34,391 bases of DNA, from NCBI GenBank assembly GCA_039024435.1, contig JBCCQH010000084.1:1-34391 (forward strand), in the 5' to 3' direction. The position numbers were made by a program, and so were the translations under genes. The DNA comes from JBCCQH01 sp039024435. Its GTDB lineage: Bacteria; Bacteroidota; Bacteroidia; J057; JADKCL01. Under the pieces are notes generated by a model. That model was not told the DNA's origin, ran no database searches, and saw only the letters and a program-made list of their open reading frames with translations. This document shows positions 15,377 to 23,874 of this stretch, piece after piece; the stretch's first letter is position 1; the number at the start of each line of letters is the position of its first letter.

Positions 15377-17293
15377 ATGGAGTCCCGGCGTCCATACTTG
15401 TACGTTTTTTTGCTGCTTTCACTCGGGGGATACTTATTTATACATTGCGGAATCGTCCGCGCCGATTTTGTGGGCGTGCCGGCACCCGAGCAGGCCTGGC
15501 TGCCGATGGGGCTGATCGCCGGCCTGTTTGTGTTGTACGGCTTGAGCTACCGGGCTACGGTCAGCGAACCGGACATTAAGTTGGCGCTGGGAGCGGGGAT
15601 CCTGATTCGGGTAGCGCTCATTTTTGTCTTGCCGAATCTCTCGGATGATTTCTACCGCTTCGTATGGGACGGGCGAATGCTGCACGCGGGGCTGGATCCC
15701 TTTGCTGAATTGCCGCAAGACTTCATGGCCCGCCTTGGACCCGATGCCCAGGCTGCCTGGATGGACATTTATCCGGATTTGAATTCGAAGCCCTACTACT
15801 CGGTGTATCCGCCGGTATTGCAAATTGCATTTTACTGCGCCACTGGCATTTCCGGCGGCGATCTCTGGGGCAGCATCGTCGCCTTGAAATCCATGGTCGT
15901 ACTCGCCGAGTGCGGAACCTTGTACTTTCTGCAAAAACTCGCCCGGCAGCATGGGTGGTCGCCCAAAGCGGTTTTGCTTTACGCCCTCAACCCAATGGTG
16001 ATCATCGAACTGACCGGCAACCTGCACTTTGAGGCGTTCATGATCTTTTTTCTGTTGGCGGCAATCTGGTTTTTGCAGCGCAAACTCATCGGGGTGGCGG
16101 CCCCTTTGCTGTCATTTTCCATCGCCTCAAAATTGCTGCCCGTGTTGATCTTTCCCTTCCTGATCCGGCGCCTGGGCTGGAAACGGGTGATCATCTTTGG
16201 ACTGCTGGCCGGCGTGTTGAGCCTGAACTTGTTCTTTTGGTTCCTCGACGCCGAAACCCTGCCCAATTACCTGGCCAGCATTCAGCTGTACTTCAAAAAC
16301 TTCGAATTCAACAGCGGAATCTACTACAGTCTGCGCTGGCTGCTGGGCGAAAAAGGCTACCTGGTAAATCGGTATCTGCCCTACCTGGTGATGGCCATCA
16401 TCCTCTACGGCGCCTGGCGGGACCGGGACCAAAGCTTCCGGAGCTTGCCCGGAGCGTTGCTGTTTGCCTTGACCGTCTACCAGATTATCGCGCCGGTCAT
16501 CCACCCCTGGTACATTACCTCACTGGTTGCCCTGTGCGCCTTGACCCCGTTCCGCTACCCGATCCTCTGGTCGGTGTTTTTGCCTTTCAGTTACGTTGCG
16601 TACTACTTCCCGGGGGTGGAACAATCAAACGGGTTTATCGCGGTCGAATTCCTGGTCCTGCTCGGCTACATCGCCTACGAATGGAGCTTCAAGCGCAGCG
16701 GTCTCACCCTGGAGGAGTGGATGTTGCGGCGACCACTCGTGCGTGACTTCATCAAGCGGAGCATTCCCGCCCGGATGCGGATCAAGTACGCGCGGATCGC
16801 CCGCCACCTGAGCCGCGAGGGCCGCCTCCTCGACATCGGAACGGGCAACGGCGGCCTCGTCGCCGGATTGCGCCAGGATGGCTTCACGGTAGACACCGTC
16901 GATGTGAAAGACATCAGCTTTTTTCCCGCAGTCAAACCGGTTATCTACGATGGCAAAACGCTGCCTTACGCCGAGGCCAGCTTTGATGCGTGCACCATCA
17001 TCACCGTCCTTCACCACACCCCCGACCCGGAGCGCATCCTGGAGGAGGCCCGGCGGGTCACCCGCAAGCGCATCGTCATCATGGAGGACATCTACCGCAA
17101 TCCCCTGCAAAAGCACCTGACCTTCTTTACCGATAGCCTGGTCAATCTGGAATTTGCCGGGCACCCCCACACCAATCGCTCCGATGCGGAGTGGCGCGCG
17201 ACCTTTGACCGGTTGGGCCTCAAGCTGGTCTTTCGGGAGGATTTTCGCACCCTGCTTTTCTTTCGCCAGGTGGTGTACGTGGTTGAAATCTGA
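15377..17293 (+). CDS. GT-C type membrane glycosyltransferase fused to SAM methyltransferase
   Basis: This 638-residue two-part protein has residues about 1-435 as a polytopic membrane glycosyltransferase of the GT-C superfamily (GT87/PIG-M-like). It shows SDDFYRFVWDGRMLHAGLDPF early (Asp90-91, DGR 98-100), YPPVLQ (144-149), and HPWY (376-379) in a late loop. Residues about 470-638 are a class I methyltransferase, with motif I LLDIGTGNGG (484-493) and a motif resembling IITVLHHTPDPERILEEARR of the Methyltransf_11 kind. The two parts are joined by a short charged linker (SFKRSGLTLEEWMLRRP) with no stop or start between them. The enzyme probably transfers a sugar from a lipid carrier and methylates the glycan or lipid product. 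It is last in the operon that begins at 9865. Confidence 0.85.
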   Translation: MESRRPYLYVFLLLSLGGYLFIHCGIVRADFVGVPAPEQAWLPMGLIAGLFVLYGLSYRATVSEPDIKLALGAGILIRVALIFVLPNLSDDFYRFVWDGRMLHAGLDPFAELPQDFMARLGPDAQAAWMDIYPDLNSKPYYSVYPPVLQIAFYCATGISGGDLWGSIVALKSMVVLAECGTLYFLQKLARQHGWSPKAVLLYALNPMVIIELTGNLHFEAFMIFFLLAAIWFLQRKLIGVAAPLLSFSIASKLLPVLIFPFLIRRLGWKRVIIFGLLAGVLSLNLFFWFLDAETLPNYLASIQLYFKNFEFNSGIYYSLRWLLGEKGYLVNRYLPYLVMAIILYGAWRDRDQSFRSLPGALLFALTVYQIIAPVIHPWYITSLVALCALTPFRYPILWSVFLPFSYVAYYFPGVEQSNGFIAVEFLVLLGYIAYEWSFKRSGLTLEEWMLRRPLVRDFIKRSIPARMRIKYARIARHLSREGRLLDIGTGNGGLVAGLRQDGFTVDTVDVKDISFFPAVKPVIYDGKTLPYAEASFDACTIITVLHHTPDPERILEEARRVTRKRIVIMEDIYRNPLQKHLTFFTDSLVNLEFAGHPHTNRSDAEWRATFDRLGLKLVFREDFRTLLFFRQVVYVVEI

Positions 17294-17321
17294 AATGTGA
17301 TTGCGCGGGAGTCCCCGATAT

Positions 17322-17756
17322 TCAGGCTTTCTGGGGCTCGGCACGCATCATTTCGAGCAGGACCGTGACATTTTCGTGAACCGGCATTTTCTGCGCTTCT
17401 TCGAGGGTGAAAAACTCCAGGGCCACGCATTCGGAGGAAGGGGTAAAATTGAGGTGCGCCAAGCGGATGGGGTACACGGCATTGGCGATCCAGCGGCCAT
17501 CCCGCGCCAGACAAGTCAAAAAGAAACGCGGTTGCTCCGCCATCGCGGTGACTTCCAGCCCCATCTCTTCGTCGATTTCCCGGGTGAGGCCCTCGCGAAA
17601 CGACTCTCCGTGTTCCAGCCCCCCGCCGGGCAATTCCCACTTGCCATTGTCTTCCTTCACCAACATGAATCGCCCCCGCTCGTCGGTCACAAGGCCTTTG
17701 ATGGCGAGGCGGTAATAAGGCGAAGGAAGCGCAGAATTTTCCATACTGGGCGTCAT
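17322..17756 (-). CDS. Nudix hydrolase
   Basis: This 144-residue single-domain protein has a complete Nudix box of the form G x5 E x7 REUxEExGU: the segment GGLEHGESFREGLTREIDEE followed by MGL. These residues bind the metal and hydrolyse nucleoside diphosphates linked to another moiety. The substrate is not predictable. A second ATG at 17744 would give a slightly shorter protein. It is convergent with the glycosyltransferase/methyltransferase gene and lies ~80 bp from nadC on the same strand. A role in NAD metabolism is possible by neighbourhood only. Confidence 0.9.
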   Translation of the reverse strand: MTPSMENSALPSPYYRLAIKGLVTDERGRFMLVKEDNGKWELPGGGLEHGESFREGLTREIDEEMGLEVTAMAEQPRFFLTCLARDGRWIANAVYPIRLAHLNFTPSSECVALEFFTLEEAQKMPVHENVTVLLEMMRAEPQKA

Positions 17757-17837
17757 AAATTCAAGCGTACATCACGCAGGAGAGAAACTCAACTGCACCG
17801 AAGAAAGTTTTTCAATTGGAAATTGTGAATGAAAAAT

Positions 17838-18689
17838 TCAAACCGCTTTTAATGAGATGTCCAGGCTTTTGACCGAGTGGGTGAGGGCACCGACGCTGAG
17901 GTAATCGACGCCGGTTTCGGCTTTGGCGCGGACGGTTTTCAGGTTGATGTTGCCGGAGCCTTCGGTTTCGTACTGTCCGGCGATGATCGCCACCGCTTCA
18001 CGCATGGTGTCCGGATCCATGTTGTCGAGCATGATGCGGTGGATGCCCCCGATCCGCATCACTTCGCGGACTTCTTCCAGGTTGCGGGTCTCGACTTCGA
18101 TTTTGAGGTCCAGCCCCTTTTCCCGCAGGTATTCTTGGGCCCGCTGAATGGCCGCTTCCACCCCGCCGGCGTAGTCGACGTGGTTGTCTTTGATCATCAC
18201 CATGTCGTACAGTCCAAAACGGTGATTGACGCCCCCACCGATGGTGACCGCCCACTTTTCCAAGTGCCGGATCAGCGGGGTGGTCTTGCGGGTATCGAGC
18301 AATTTGCACCCTGTGCCTTCGATCAGATCGACCATGCGCCGGGTAAAGGTCGCGATCCCACTCATGCGCTGCATCAGATTCAGCACGAGGCGCTCTCCAC
18401 TCAAAATCGAGCGGGCATCGCCTTCCACAAAGAAAGCTTCGTCGCCGTACTCGACCGGCACACCGTCCGGAATCCGCAAATCAAAGACAATGTCGGGATC
18501 GAGCCGCCGGAAAATCTTTTCCGCCAAGGCCACGCCGGCGAGGATGCCTTCGTCCTTGATCAAACAGCGTGCCCGGCGCCGGGCAGCGGGCGGAAGCGTC
18601 GCCAGTGTCGTGTGGTCGCCTTCGCGGATGTCCTCCACAAAAGCCGCCTCAATGATCCGGTCGGTTTCCGGATGGTGCAAAAAATCCAT
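17838..18689 (-). CDS. nadC: Nicotinate-nucleotide pyrophosphorylase (carboxylating)
   Basis: NadC (quinolinate phosphoribosyltransferase) converts quinolinate and PRPP to nicotinate mononucleotide, CO2 and PPi in de novo NAD synthesis in the cytoplasm. The 283 residues from the ATG at 18689 fit the family's usual size. Key motifs are present: EDIREGDHTT near the N-terminus, LNLMQRMSGIAT, the active-site DTRKTTP, GGGVNHRFGL, MIKDNH, and late EVETRNLEE and MLDNM segments. The frame can be extended two codons to a TTG at 18695, but the ATG is preferred. No nadA or nadB is in the window. A short gap leads to the DUF1566-like gene upstream. Confidence 0.96.
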   Translation of the reverse strand: MDFLHHPETDRIIEAAFVEDIREGDHTTLATLPPAARRRARCLIKDEGILAGVALAEKIFRRLDPDIVFDLRIPDGVPVEYGDEAFFVEGDARSILSGERLVLNLMQRMSGIATFTRRMVDLIEGTGCKLLDTRKTTPLIRHLEKWAVTIGGGVNHRFGLYDMVMIKDNHVDYAGGVEAAIQRAQEYLREKGLDLKIEVETRNLEEVREVMRIGGIHRIMLDNMDPDTMREAVAIIAGQYETEGSGNINLKTVRAKAETGVDYLSVGALTHSVKSLDISLKAV

Positions 18690-18772
18690 GGCCAAAGATA
18701 AAACTACTCACCAAACATGCAGGCTTCTTTTCCGGGTAAATGCCCGGCCGGACCGTGGAACCGGTCAACGCA

Positions 18773-19396
18773 CTAGCGCACGCATTTGCAACTCGCGGCA
18801 CCGGTTGTCGTCGCAGTAATCGAATTGTACCACTGCCCGTGAATCAGATTGATCACAACCTAGCGCCCGGTCGAGGTCGAATTCCATTCCGCCGTGACCG
18901 GAGTCAGGGTCCAAATAAAAGAGTTGGCGCTGCTCGTCGCCCCGAACAGCCGCATTGACTCGTCAAAGGTGGGCATCCGCCAGTCGTCGTAACCACTTTC
19001 CAGGAGCGATTCACAGTAGCGCGCACATTGGCCCCAGCTCATCGTCCCGGAAGAGGTATTGCTCCAAATCGCCGCACAACTGTCGCAGCCATTGATGCCG
19101 CCTCCGGGCGCGCCACCACTGCTGAACACCAGCGGTTCCCACTCCGGACCACCCGGTGTCTGCATGAGGACTTCTCCGATGCCCCCCGAAGGAATGCCGT
19201 CCACGTCACCGGTAAGATTGGTGCGCACGACGCGGCTGTCCGCTCCCGCGAGTGTATCCGCTCGGAAGCTGCCCGCCACGTGGAGCCGGGCTTGGGGATT
19301 GAGCGTGCCCACGCCGACTCGCTGGGCCGCAACAAAACCGAAAACTGTCGCAAAGCAGATCAGCAACCCGCAAAAACGCATCGAAAAGTGGATCAT
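18773..19396 (-). pseudogene. DUF1566-like secreted protein interrupted by an in-frame TAG
   Basis: A signal peptide (MRFCGLLICFATVFGFVAAQ; ATG at 19396 or 19381) leads into VGVGTLNPQARLHVAGSFRA. This resembles a trimeric-fibre or tail-fibre-like repeat start seen in many Bacteroidota surface proteins. A DUF1566/Lcl-type domain follows (CARYCESLLESGYDDWRMPT, then FIWTLTPVTAEWNS). A TAG at 18860-18862 ends the frame after STSTGR. The same frame then stays open for 28 more codons, encoding VVINLIHGQWYNS and ending in CKCVR before a TAG at 18773-18775. A terminal CxCVR after a W(Y)N segment is how this domain usually ends, so the first TAG looks like a nonsense mutation, probably of a Tyr or Trp codon. 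A sequencing error or readthrough cannot be excluded. The truncated form would lack ~28 residues. Confidence 0.7.
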
Positions 19397-19564
19397 GGCA
19401 ATTGGAATGTAAAGATTGATCGACTATCCCACCGATATACAAATTCCCCACCAATTTTTAAAAATTTACCCCGCCCGAATTCGGATTTCTGATGGCCCGC
19501 TCACCGTTCAAATTCGGAATTCACAAATCAGATTTCAGAAATTCGGAGGCCATGATTTCCCGCG

Positions 19565-19596
19565 TTTCGTTCTTTAGTACCAAATCCTTAAATTTG
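19565..19596 (+). promoter_or_regulatory. Bacteroidota-type promoter of the PPIase operon
   Basis: A perfect TAnnTTTG -7 box (TAAATTTG, 19589-19596) lies 20 bp after TTTC (19565-19568), close to the TTTG -33 element. Transcription would start near 19602, about 16 nt before the ATG at 19618. This is the best promoter match in the window and supports the ATG at 19618 over upstream in-frame starts. Confidence 0.6.
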
Positions 19597-19617
19597 CGGC
19601 CTAGTCGACGAAAAATC

Positions 19618-21660
19618 ATGAACAGTATAAAAACAACGGGGTTTGCCCTCATCCTTGTGGCGTTTGTTTTCTTTGCGGGCACATTCACCGGATGTGATTC
19701 CAGCAAGAAAGCCCAGGGCGGCGAGACCGCCAAGAACGACCCTGCCTTGCTCGTCTTTCCGGGGAAAGATACCGTTCTCAAAAGTGAATTTGAATACGTC
19801 TACCAAAAGAACAATGGCGGCTGGGACGCAGTCAAAAGCCACACGCGCGATCAGTACCAGGAATACCTGGACCTCTACGTCAATTTCAAGCGCAAAGTCC
19901 TCGAAGCTGAGCGCCTGGGTCTGCACGAAACCGAGTCCTTCAAAACCGAATTTGAAGGTTACCGCAAGCAGCTCGCCCAGCCCTACCTGGTAGAAAAGGA
20001 TGTGCAGGAACAATTGATCGACGAAGCCTACGCCCGCTCCAAGGAGTTGGTGGCCGCTTCGCACATCCTCATCATGACCACACCGGACTCGCCTCCGGCC
20101 GATACCTTGAAGGCCTACAACCGCACCCTGGAACTGCGCGATTCGATTGTCAACCACGGCAAGGACTTCGATACGATGGCGCAGAACTACTCCCAGGATC
20201 CCAGTGCGAAGCAGAACAAAGGCTTCCTGGGCTATTTCGGGGTTTTCGACATGGTGTACCCCTTCGAAAGCGGAGCCTACGGCACCGCGGTGGGCGACGT
20301 TTCCGCTCCCATCCGCTCCGGTTACGGCTATCACCTGATCAAGGTCACCGACCGCATTGAAAATGCTGGCAAAAAAACCGCCGCTCACATCATCATCCGC
20401 GTCGGGCAGCAGTACAGCGCCAAAGACGAAAACCAAGCCCAGCAGAAGATCCAGGAAATCTACAAGCAGCTTCAGGATGGTGCCGACTGGGAAGAAACTT
20501 GCAAAAAGTATTCCGATGACCCCAACACCGCCAACAAAGGGGGCAGCCTCGGCAATGGCCGGTTGATTCCGGAGATGGAAAACATCAAACGGCAACTCGG
20601 CGGCGGGGAGATTTCGGAACCCTTCAAAACCGCCTTCGGGCACCACATCATCAAGATTACGGAAGTCGAAGCGGTCAAACCTTTGGAAGAAGCGCGGGCG
20701 GAAATCAAGTCTCGGATTGGACGGGACGCCCGCAGCACACTTTCCAAGGATCGCTTGGTGGACCGGGTGAAGCGCGAGCAAAACCTGGAAATGAACGATG
20801 CCAACCTCAAGCAATTCGTCGACCGGATCGTCGAGCAAAAGCAAGATGCGTCCTTCAACCGCGGCCTCTGGCGCCCCAACGATTCCATCTACCAGGATTT
20901 GTACGCCTTGCCGCTCTACGCGGTGGGGCCGTCCGGTGACCGCTACAAAGGTACGGTCCGCAATTTCATCGACCACTACTTGAAAAACCGCCGGGGATTT
21001 GAAGGCGCTACTGCCCAAGAAGCCGCCGACAAGTTCATGCAAGGCTTCATCGAGGCCGAAATGCTCGCCTACGAAGAGCGGCAATTGCCCAAGAAATACC
21101 GCGAGTACCGCGAACTGCTCAAGGAATACCGGGATGGCATCTTGTTGTTTTCCCTGACCGAAGACAAAGTCTGGCGCAAAGCCGTCGAAGACACCGTCGG
21201 ATTGCAGAAGTTTTACGATGACAACCAGGAAAATTTCCGGGCGGGCGAACGCGTAAAAGTGACCGAGTACATCTCGGAGAAGCGGGACATCATCGACGAG
21301 GTAGAGCGCCTGCTGGCCGCCGGCAAGTCGCAGGGTGAAATCGATAGCACGGTAAATCGGACCTCAGCCTTGAACTGCCGCATCCGCACCCAGACCTACG
21401 AGAAAGAGAAAGCCGCCAAAGAAGCGGTCATGTTCGGCAAGGAGCCTGGCTTCCGCAGTGCAATCATGGAGTACGGCAAGGCATTCCGCCTCCTGGTTCT
21501 GGTCGAAACGGTTCCGCCCGGCCAAAAGACCTTTGAAGAGGCCAAATCGGAGTGCATCACGCAGTACCAGAATTACCTCGAAGAAACCTGGCTGGCCGAG
21601 CTGAAAGAATCCTATCCGGTTACGGTGAAAGATCCCGTGATCGATAAACTGTTCAAATGA
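19618..21660 (+). CDS. Lipoprotein peptidylprolyl isomerase with two parvulin domains
   Basis: This 680-residue protein has a signal peptide and lipobox (GTFTGC, lipidated Cys26), so it is probably anchored in the outer membrane facing the periplasm. Two parvulin (PpiC/rotamase) domains are visible. The first starts at VAASHILIM, contains SQDPSAKQNKGFLGYF and ends with GYGYHLIKVTDR. The second starts at TAAHIIIR, contains SDDPNTANKGGSLG and ends with GHHIIKITEVEAVKP. The remaining ~330 C-terminal residues have no motif I recognise. By analogy with SurA it should help fold outer-membrane proteins. An upstream in-frame ATG at 19492 would add a non-signal leader and lies before the predicted promoter, so it is rejected. 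Its TGA overlaps the next gene's ATG. Confidence 0.9.
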   Translation: MNSIKTTGFALILVAFVFFAGTFTGCDSSKKAQGGETAKNDPALLVFPGKDTVLKSEFEYVYQKNNGGWDAVKSHTRDQYQEYLDLYVNFKRKVLEAERLGLHETESFKTEFEGYRKQLAQPYLVEKDVQEQLIDEAYARSKELVAASHILIMTTPDSPPADTLKAYNRTLELRDSIVNHGKDFDTMAQNYSQDPSAKQNKGFLGYFGVFDMVYPFESGAYGTAVGDVSAPIRSGYGYHLIKVTDRIENAGKKTAAHIIIRVGQQYSAKDENQAQQKIQEIYKQLQDGADWEETCKKYSDDPNTANKGGSLGNGRLIPEMENIKRQLGGGEISEPFKTAFGHHIIKITEVEAVKPLEEARAEIKSRIGRDARSTLSKDRLVDRVKREQNLEMNDANLKQFVDRIVEQKQDASFNRGLWRPNDSIYQDLYALPLYAVGPSGDRYKGTVRNFIDHYLKNRRGFEGATAQEAADKFMQGFIEAEMLAYEERQLPKKYREYRELLKEYRDGILLFSLTEDKVWRKAVEDTVGLQKFYDDNQENFRAGERVKVTEYISEKRDIIDEVERLLAAGKSQGEIDSTVNRTSALNCRIRTQTYEKEKAAKEAVMFGKEPGFRSAIMEYGKAFRLLVLVETVPPGQKTFEEAKSECITQYQNYLEETWLAELKESYPVTVKDPVIDKLFK

Positions 21661-22535
21661 TCCCTCGCCCACGGCACAATACAATCGCGATCGCCCGGAT
21701 GATTCCCTTCATCCTGGCGATCCTCGTATTCAGTGCTTGTGGCTCCAAAGAGCAAGTGACCGACGAGCCGGTCATTGTGGCCTTCAAAGACAAAGAGCTG
21801 ACGCCCTCCCTTCTGAAACGCTACATTCCCGATGACGTGTCGGCCGAAGACAGTGCCCGCTACGCCCAGCAGTTCATCGACCAGTGGGTCAAAGAACAAG
21901 CCGTCATGGACTACGCCTTGAGCAAGGACGAAGGCCTCGCCGCTGAGGTGGAGTTCAAAGTTCAGGACTACCGGGCAAAGCTCATCATGAATGCCTACGA
22001 GTCCCGCCTCGTCGAAGATGAGATGGACACCGAGGTTGCCCCTCAGGAAATCCGGCGCTACTACGAGGCCAACAAAGAAAACTTCCGCAGTAAGAAGTCG
22101 GTGTACAGCTACCTCTATCTCGTCACCACCGAAAGCAAGCTCGACGAAGTTTCCGGATGGATGCGCAGCGATGAACAGGCGGACCTCGACCAACTGCGCA
22201 ATTGGTCGGAAACCAATACCTTGACCTTCAAGCTGGACAGCAGCTACGTGGGAGCGTCGCAGGTAAACGAGATCTCGAAAGGCTACTTCGGGAGTCTAAA
22301 AAAAGCGAAGATTGGAAAATTAATTCGCTGGAATGGCGTTATTCAGGGTGAGCGCAGGCGCTATCTGTTCAAAATGATCGACATCGTAGATGAAGGCGCC
22401 TACCTGCCGGTACAACTTTGCGAAGAACGCATCCGCGCCCTGCTGCTCAACGAACGGAAAATCGAACTGATCGAAAGCACCGAGGAAAAAATCCTGAGCA
22501 ATGCCAGGACCAGCAATTACATTCGAAACAATTAA
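21657..22535 (+). CDS. SurA-N/PpiC-like periplasmic lipoprotein
   Basis: This 292-residue protein starts at an ATG overlapping the previous stop (ATGA), a sign of translational coupling. The N-terminus has basic residues, a hydrophobic stretch and a lipobox (LVFSAC, Cys28). A later ATG (21699) would remove the basic residues and is less likely. The body is helical and acidic, with a segment like the peptide-binding N-domain of SurA/PpiD chaperones (FIDQWVKEQAVMDYALSK, KLIMNAYESRL, EIRRYYEANKENFRSK). No recognisable rotamase active region is seen, so it is probably a chaperone rather than an isomerase. It belongs to the operon with the two other SurA-like genes. Confidence 0.78.
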   Translation: MIPRPRHNTIAIARMIPFILAILVFSACGSKEQVTDEPVIVAFKDKELTPSLLKRYIPDDVSAEDSARYAQQFIDQWVKEQAVMDYALSKDEGLAAEVEFKVQDYRAKLIMNAYESRLVEDEMDTEVAPQEIRRYYEANKENFRSKKSVYSYLYLVTTESKLDEVSGWMRSDEQADLDQLRNWSETNTLTFKLDSSYVGASQVNEISKGYFGSLKKAKIGKLIRWNGVIQGERRRYLFKMIDIVDEGAYLPVQLCEERIRALLLNERKIELIESTEEKILSNARTSNYIRNN

Positions 22536-22539
22536 GATC

Positions 22540-23874
22540 ATGGGCATGCGCATCTTCTTTATCGCGGCATTTTTCTGTCTTTCCCTCGGAGTAAAAGGAC
22601 AGATTGTGGACCGCATCCTGGCGGTGGTCGGCGAAGACGTGATTCTCCTTTCCGATGTCGATGCGCAGTACGCTTACTTCATGGCCAATGGCCAAAAAGA
22701 CGATGGAACCCTGCGCTGTCAATTGCTCGAAAAGCTCATCATCGAAAAGCTTCTCCTCAACAAGGCCAAGCAAGACTCGGTCGAGGTGAGCGACGACCAG
22801 GTCGAAGGCGAATTGCAGCGTAAACTCGACTATTTCATCCAGGGCTACGGCGGTGTGGAGAAGGTCGAAGCCATTTACCAGAAACCCCTGATCGAAATCC
22901 GCGCCGATTTGCGCCCGGACATCAAAGACCAGTTGCTCATCGACCGGATGCGGCAAATCATTGTGGCCGAAGCGACGATCACTCCGCGTGAGGTCAAGAA
23001 ATTCTACAATCAGATCCCCAAAGACAGTCTGCCCTTCCTCCCCGCCGAGGTCGAGGTGTTTCAGATCGTCAAGCAACCGACAGCTTCCGCCACGGCAGAC
23101 CGGGAGGCAAAATCATTCCTGGCAAGCCTCAAAACCAAAATTGAAAGCGGGGACGTCGCCTTTGAGGAGGCCGCCCGCAAATATTCCGTAGACTTTGGAA
23201 GTGCCCGAACCGGGGGCCTACTCCCTGAATTCAGCCGGGGCCGGATGGTGCCCGAATTCGAGGAGATGGCCTTCAAAATCAACGAAGGTACAATCTCTCC
23301 GGTATTCAAAACTGATTTTGGCTACCACATCCTCAAGTTGGAAAAGCGGGTTGGGGAGATCATCACCGCCCGCCACATCTTAGTGGCCCCCAAGGTGACC
23401 ATGGACGACGACAGTACTGCCGTGCGGCGGCTGCGGGAGATCCGGGAAATGATCACCAGCGCGGATACCCTGGACTTTGAAACGGCGGCGCAGCGGTTCT
23501 CCGACGACATTCAAACGGCTCCCACCGGTGGATCGATCAAAAATCCCCAGACCGGTGAGATGCGCATTCCCCTGGACATGCTGGACGGGGACTTGTACCT
23601 GACGGTGGACGAAATGGACATCGGCGAGGTGACCAATGCGCTGGAATATTTCCAGCCAGACAACAAAAAATCCTTCCGCCTACTTTACCTAAAGCGGCGC
23701 GTTCCGCCCCATGTGGCCAACCTCAAAAGCGACTACCGCAAACTGCACGAGGCGGCCATGCAGGCCAAACAAGCCGAAGTGCTGGAAAAATGGTTTGCCT
23801 CCGCGCGCAAAAACGTTTTCATCGAGATCAAAGACCCCGACTGCCGGGAAGTACTCTACAACTGGATACAATGA
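22540..23874 (+). CDS. SurA-like periplasmic peptidylprolyl isomerase
   Basis: This 444-residue protein from the ATG at 22540 begins with a signal peptide (MGMRIFFIAAFFCLSLGVKGQ). The mature start, VDRILAVVGEDVILLSDVD, is the hallmark opening of SurA. A helical N-domain (QLLEKLIIEKLLLNKAK) is followed by a rotamase domain (EVFQIVKQ ... VDFGSARTGGLLPEF ... FGYHILKLEKR) and a second, weaker one (TARHILVAPKV ... FSDDIQTAPTGGSI). This is the SurA architecture for escorting outer-membrane proteins across the periplasm. The start is 4 nt after the previous stop; an in-frame ATG at 22501 inside the previous gene gives no signal peptide. The stop overlaps the ATG of the MoxR gene. Whether it is the functional SurA of the organism is inferred. 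Confidence 0.9.
   Translation: MGMRIFFIAAFFCLSLGVKGQIVDRILAVVGEDVILLSDVDAQYAYFMANGQKDDGTLRCQLLEKLIIEKLLLNKAKQDSVEVSDDQVEGELQRKLDYFIQGYGGVEKVEAIYQKPLIEIRADLRPDIKDQLLIDRMRQIIVAEATITPREVKKFYNQIPKDSLPFLPAEVEVFQIVKQPTASATADREAKSFLASLKTKIESGDVAFEEAARKYSVDFGSARTGGLLPEFSRGRMVPEFEEMAFKINEGTISPVFKTDFGYHILKLEKRVGEIITARHILVAPKVTMDDDSTAVRRLREIREMITSADTLDFETAAQRFSDDIQTAPTGGSIKNPQTGEMRIPLDMLDGDLYLTVDEMDIGEVTNALEYFQPDNKKSFRLLYLKRRVPPHVANLKSDYRKLHEAAMQAKQAEVLEKWFASARKNVFIEIKDPDCREVLYNWIQ

Noticed and set aside
19588..21084. 498-codon open frame antisense to the first parvulin gene.
   Set aside because: It lies opposite a gene with clear parvulin motifs, has no signal or motif of its own, and is explained by GC-rich codon use.
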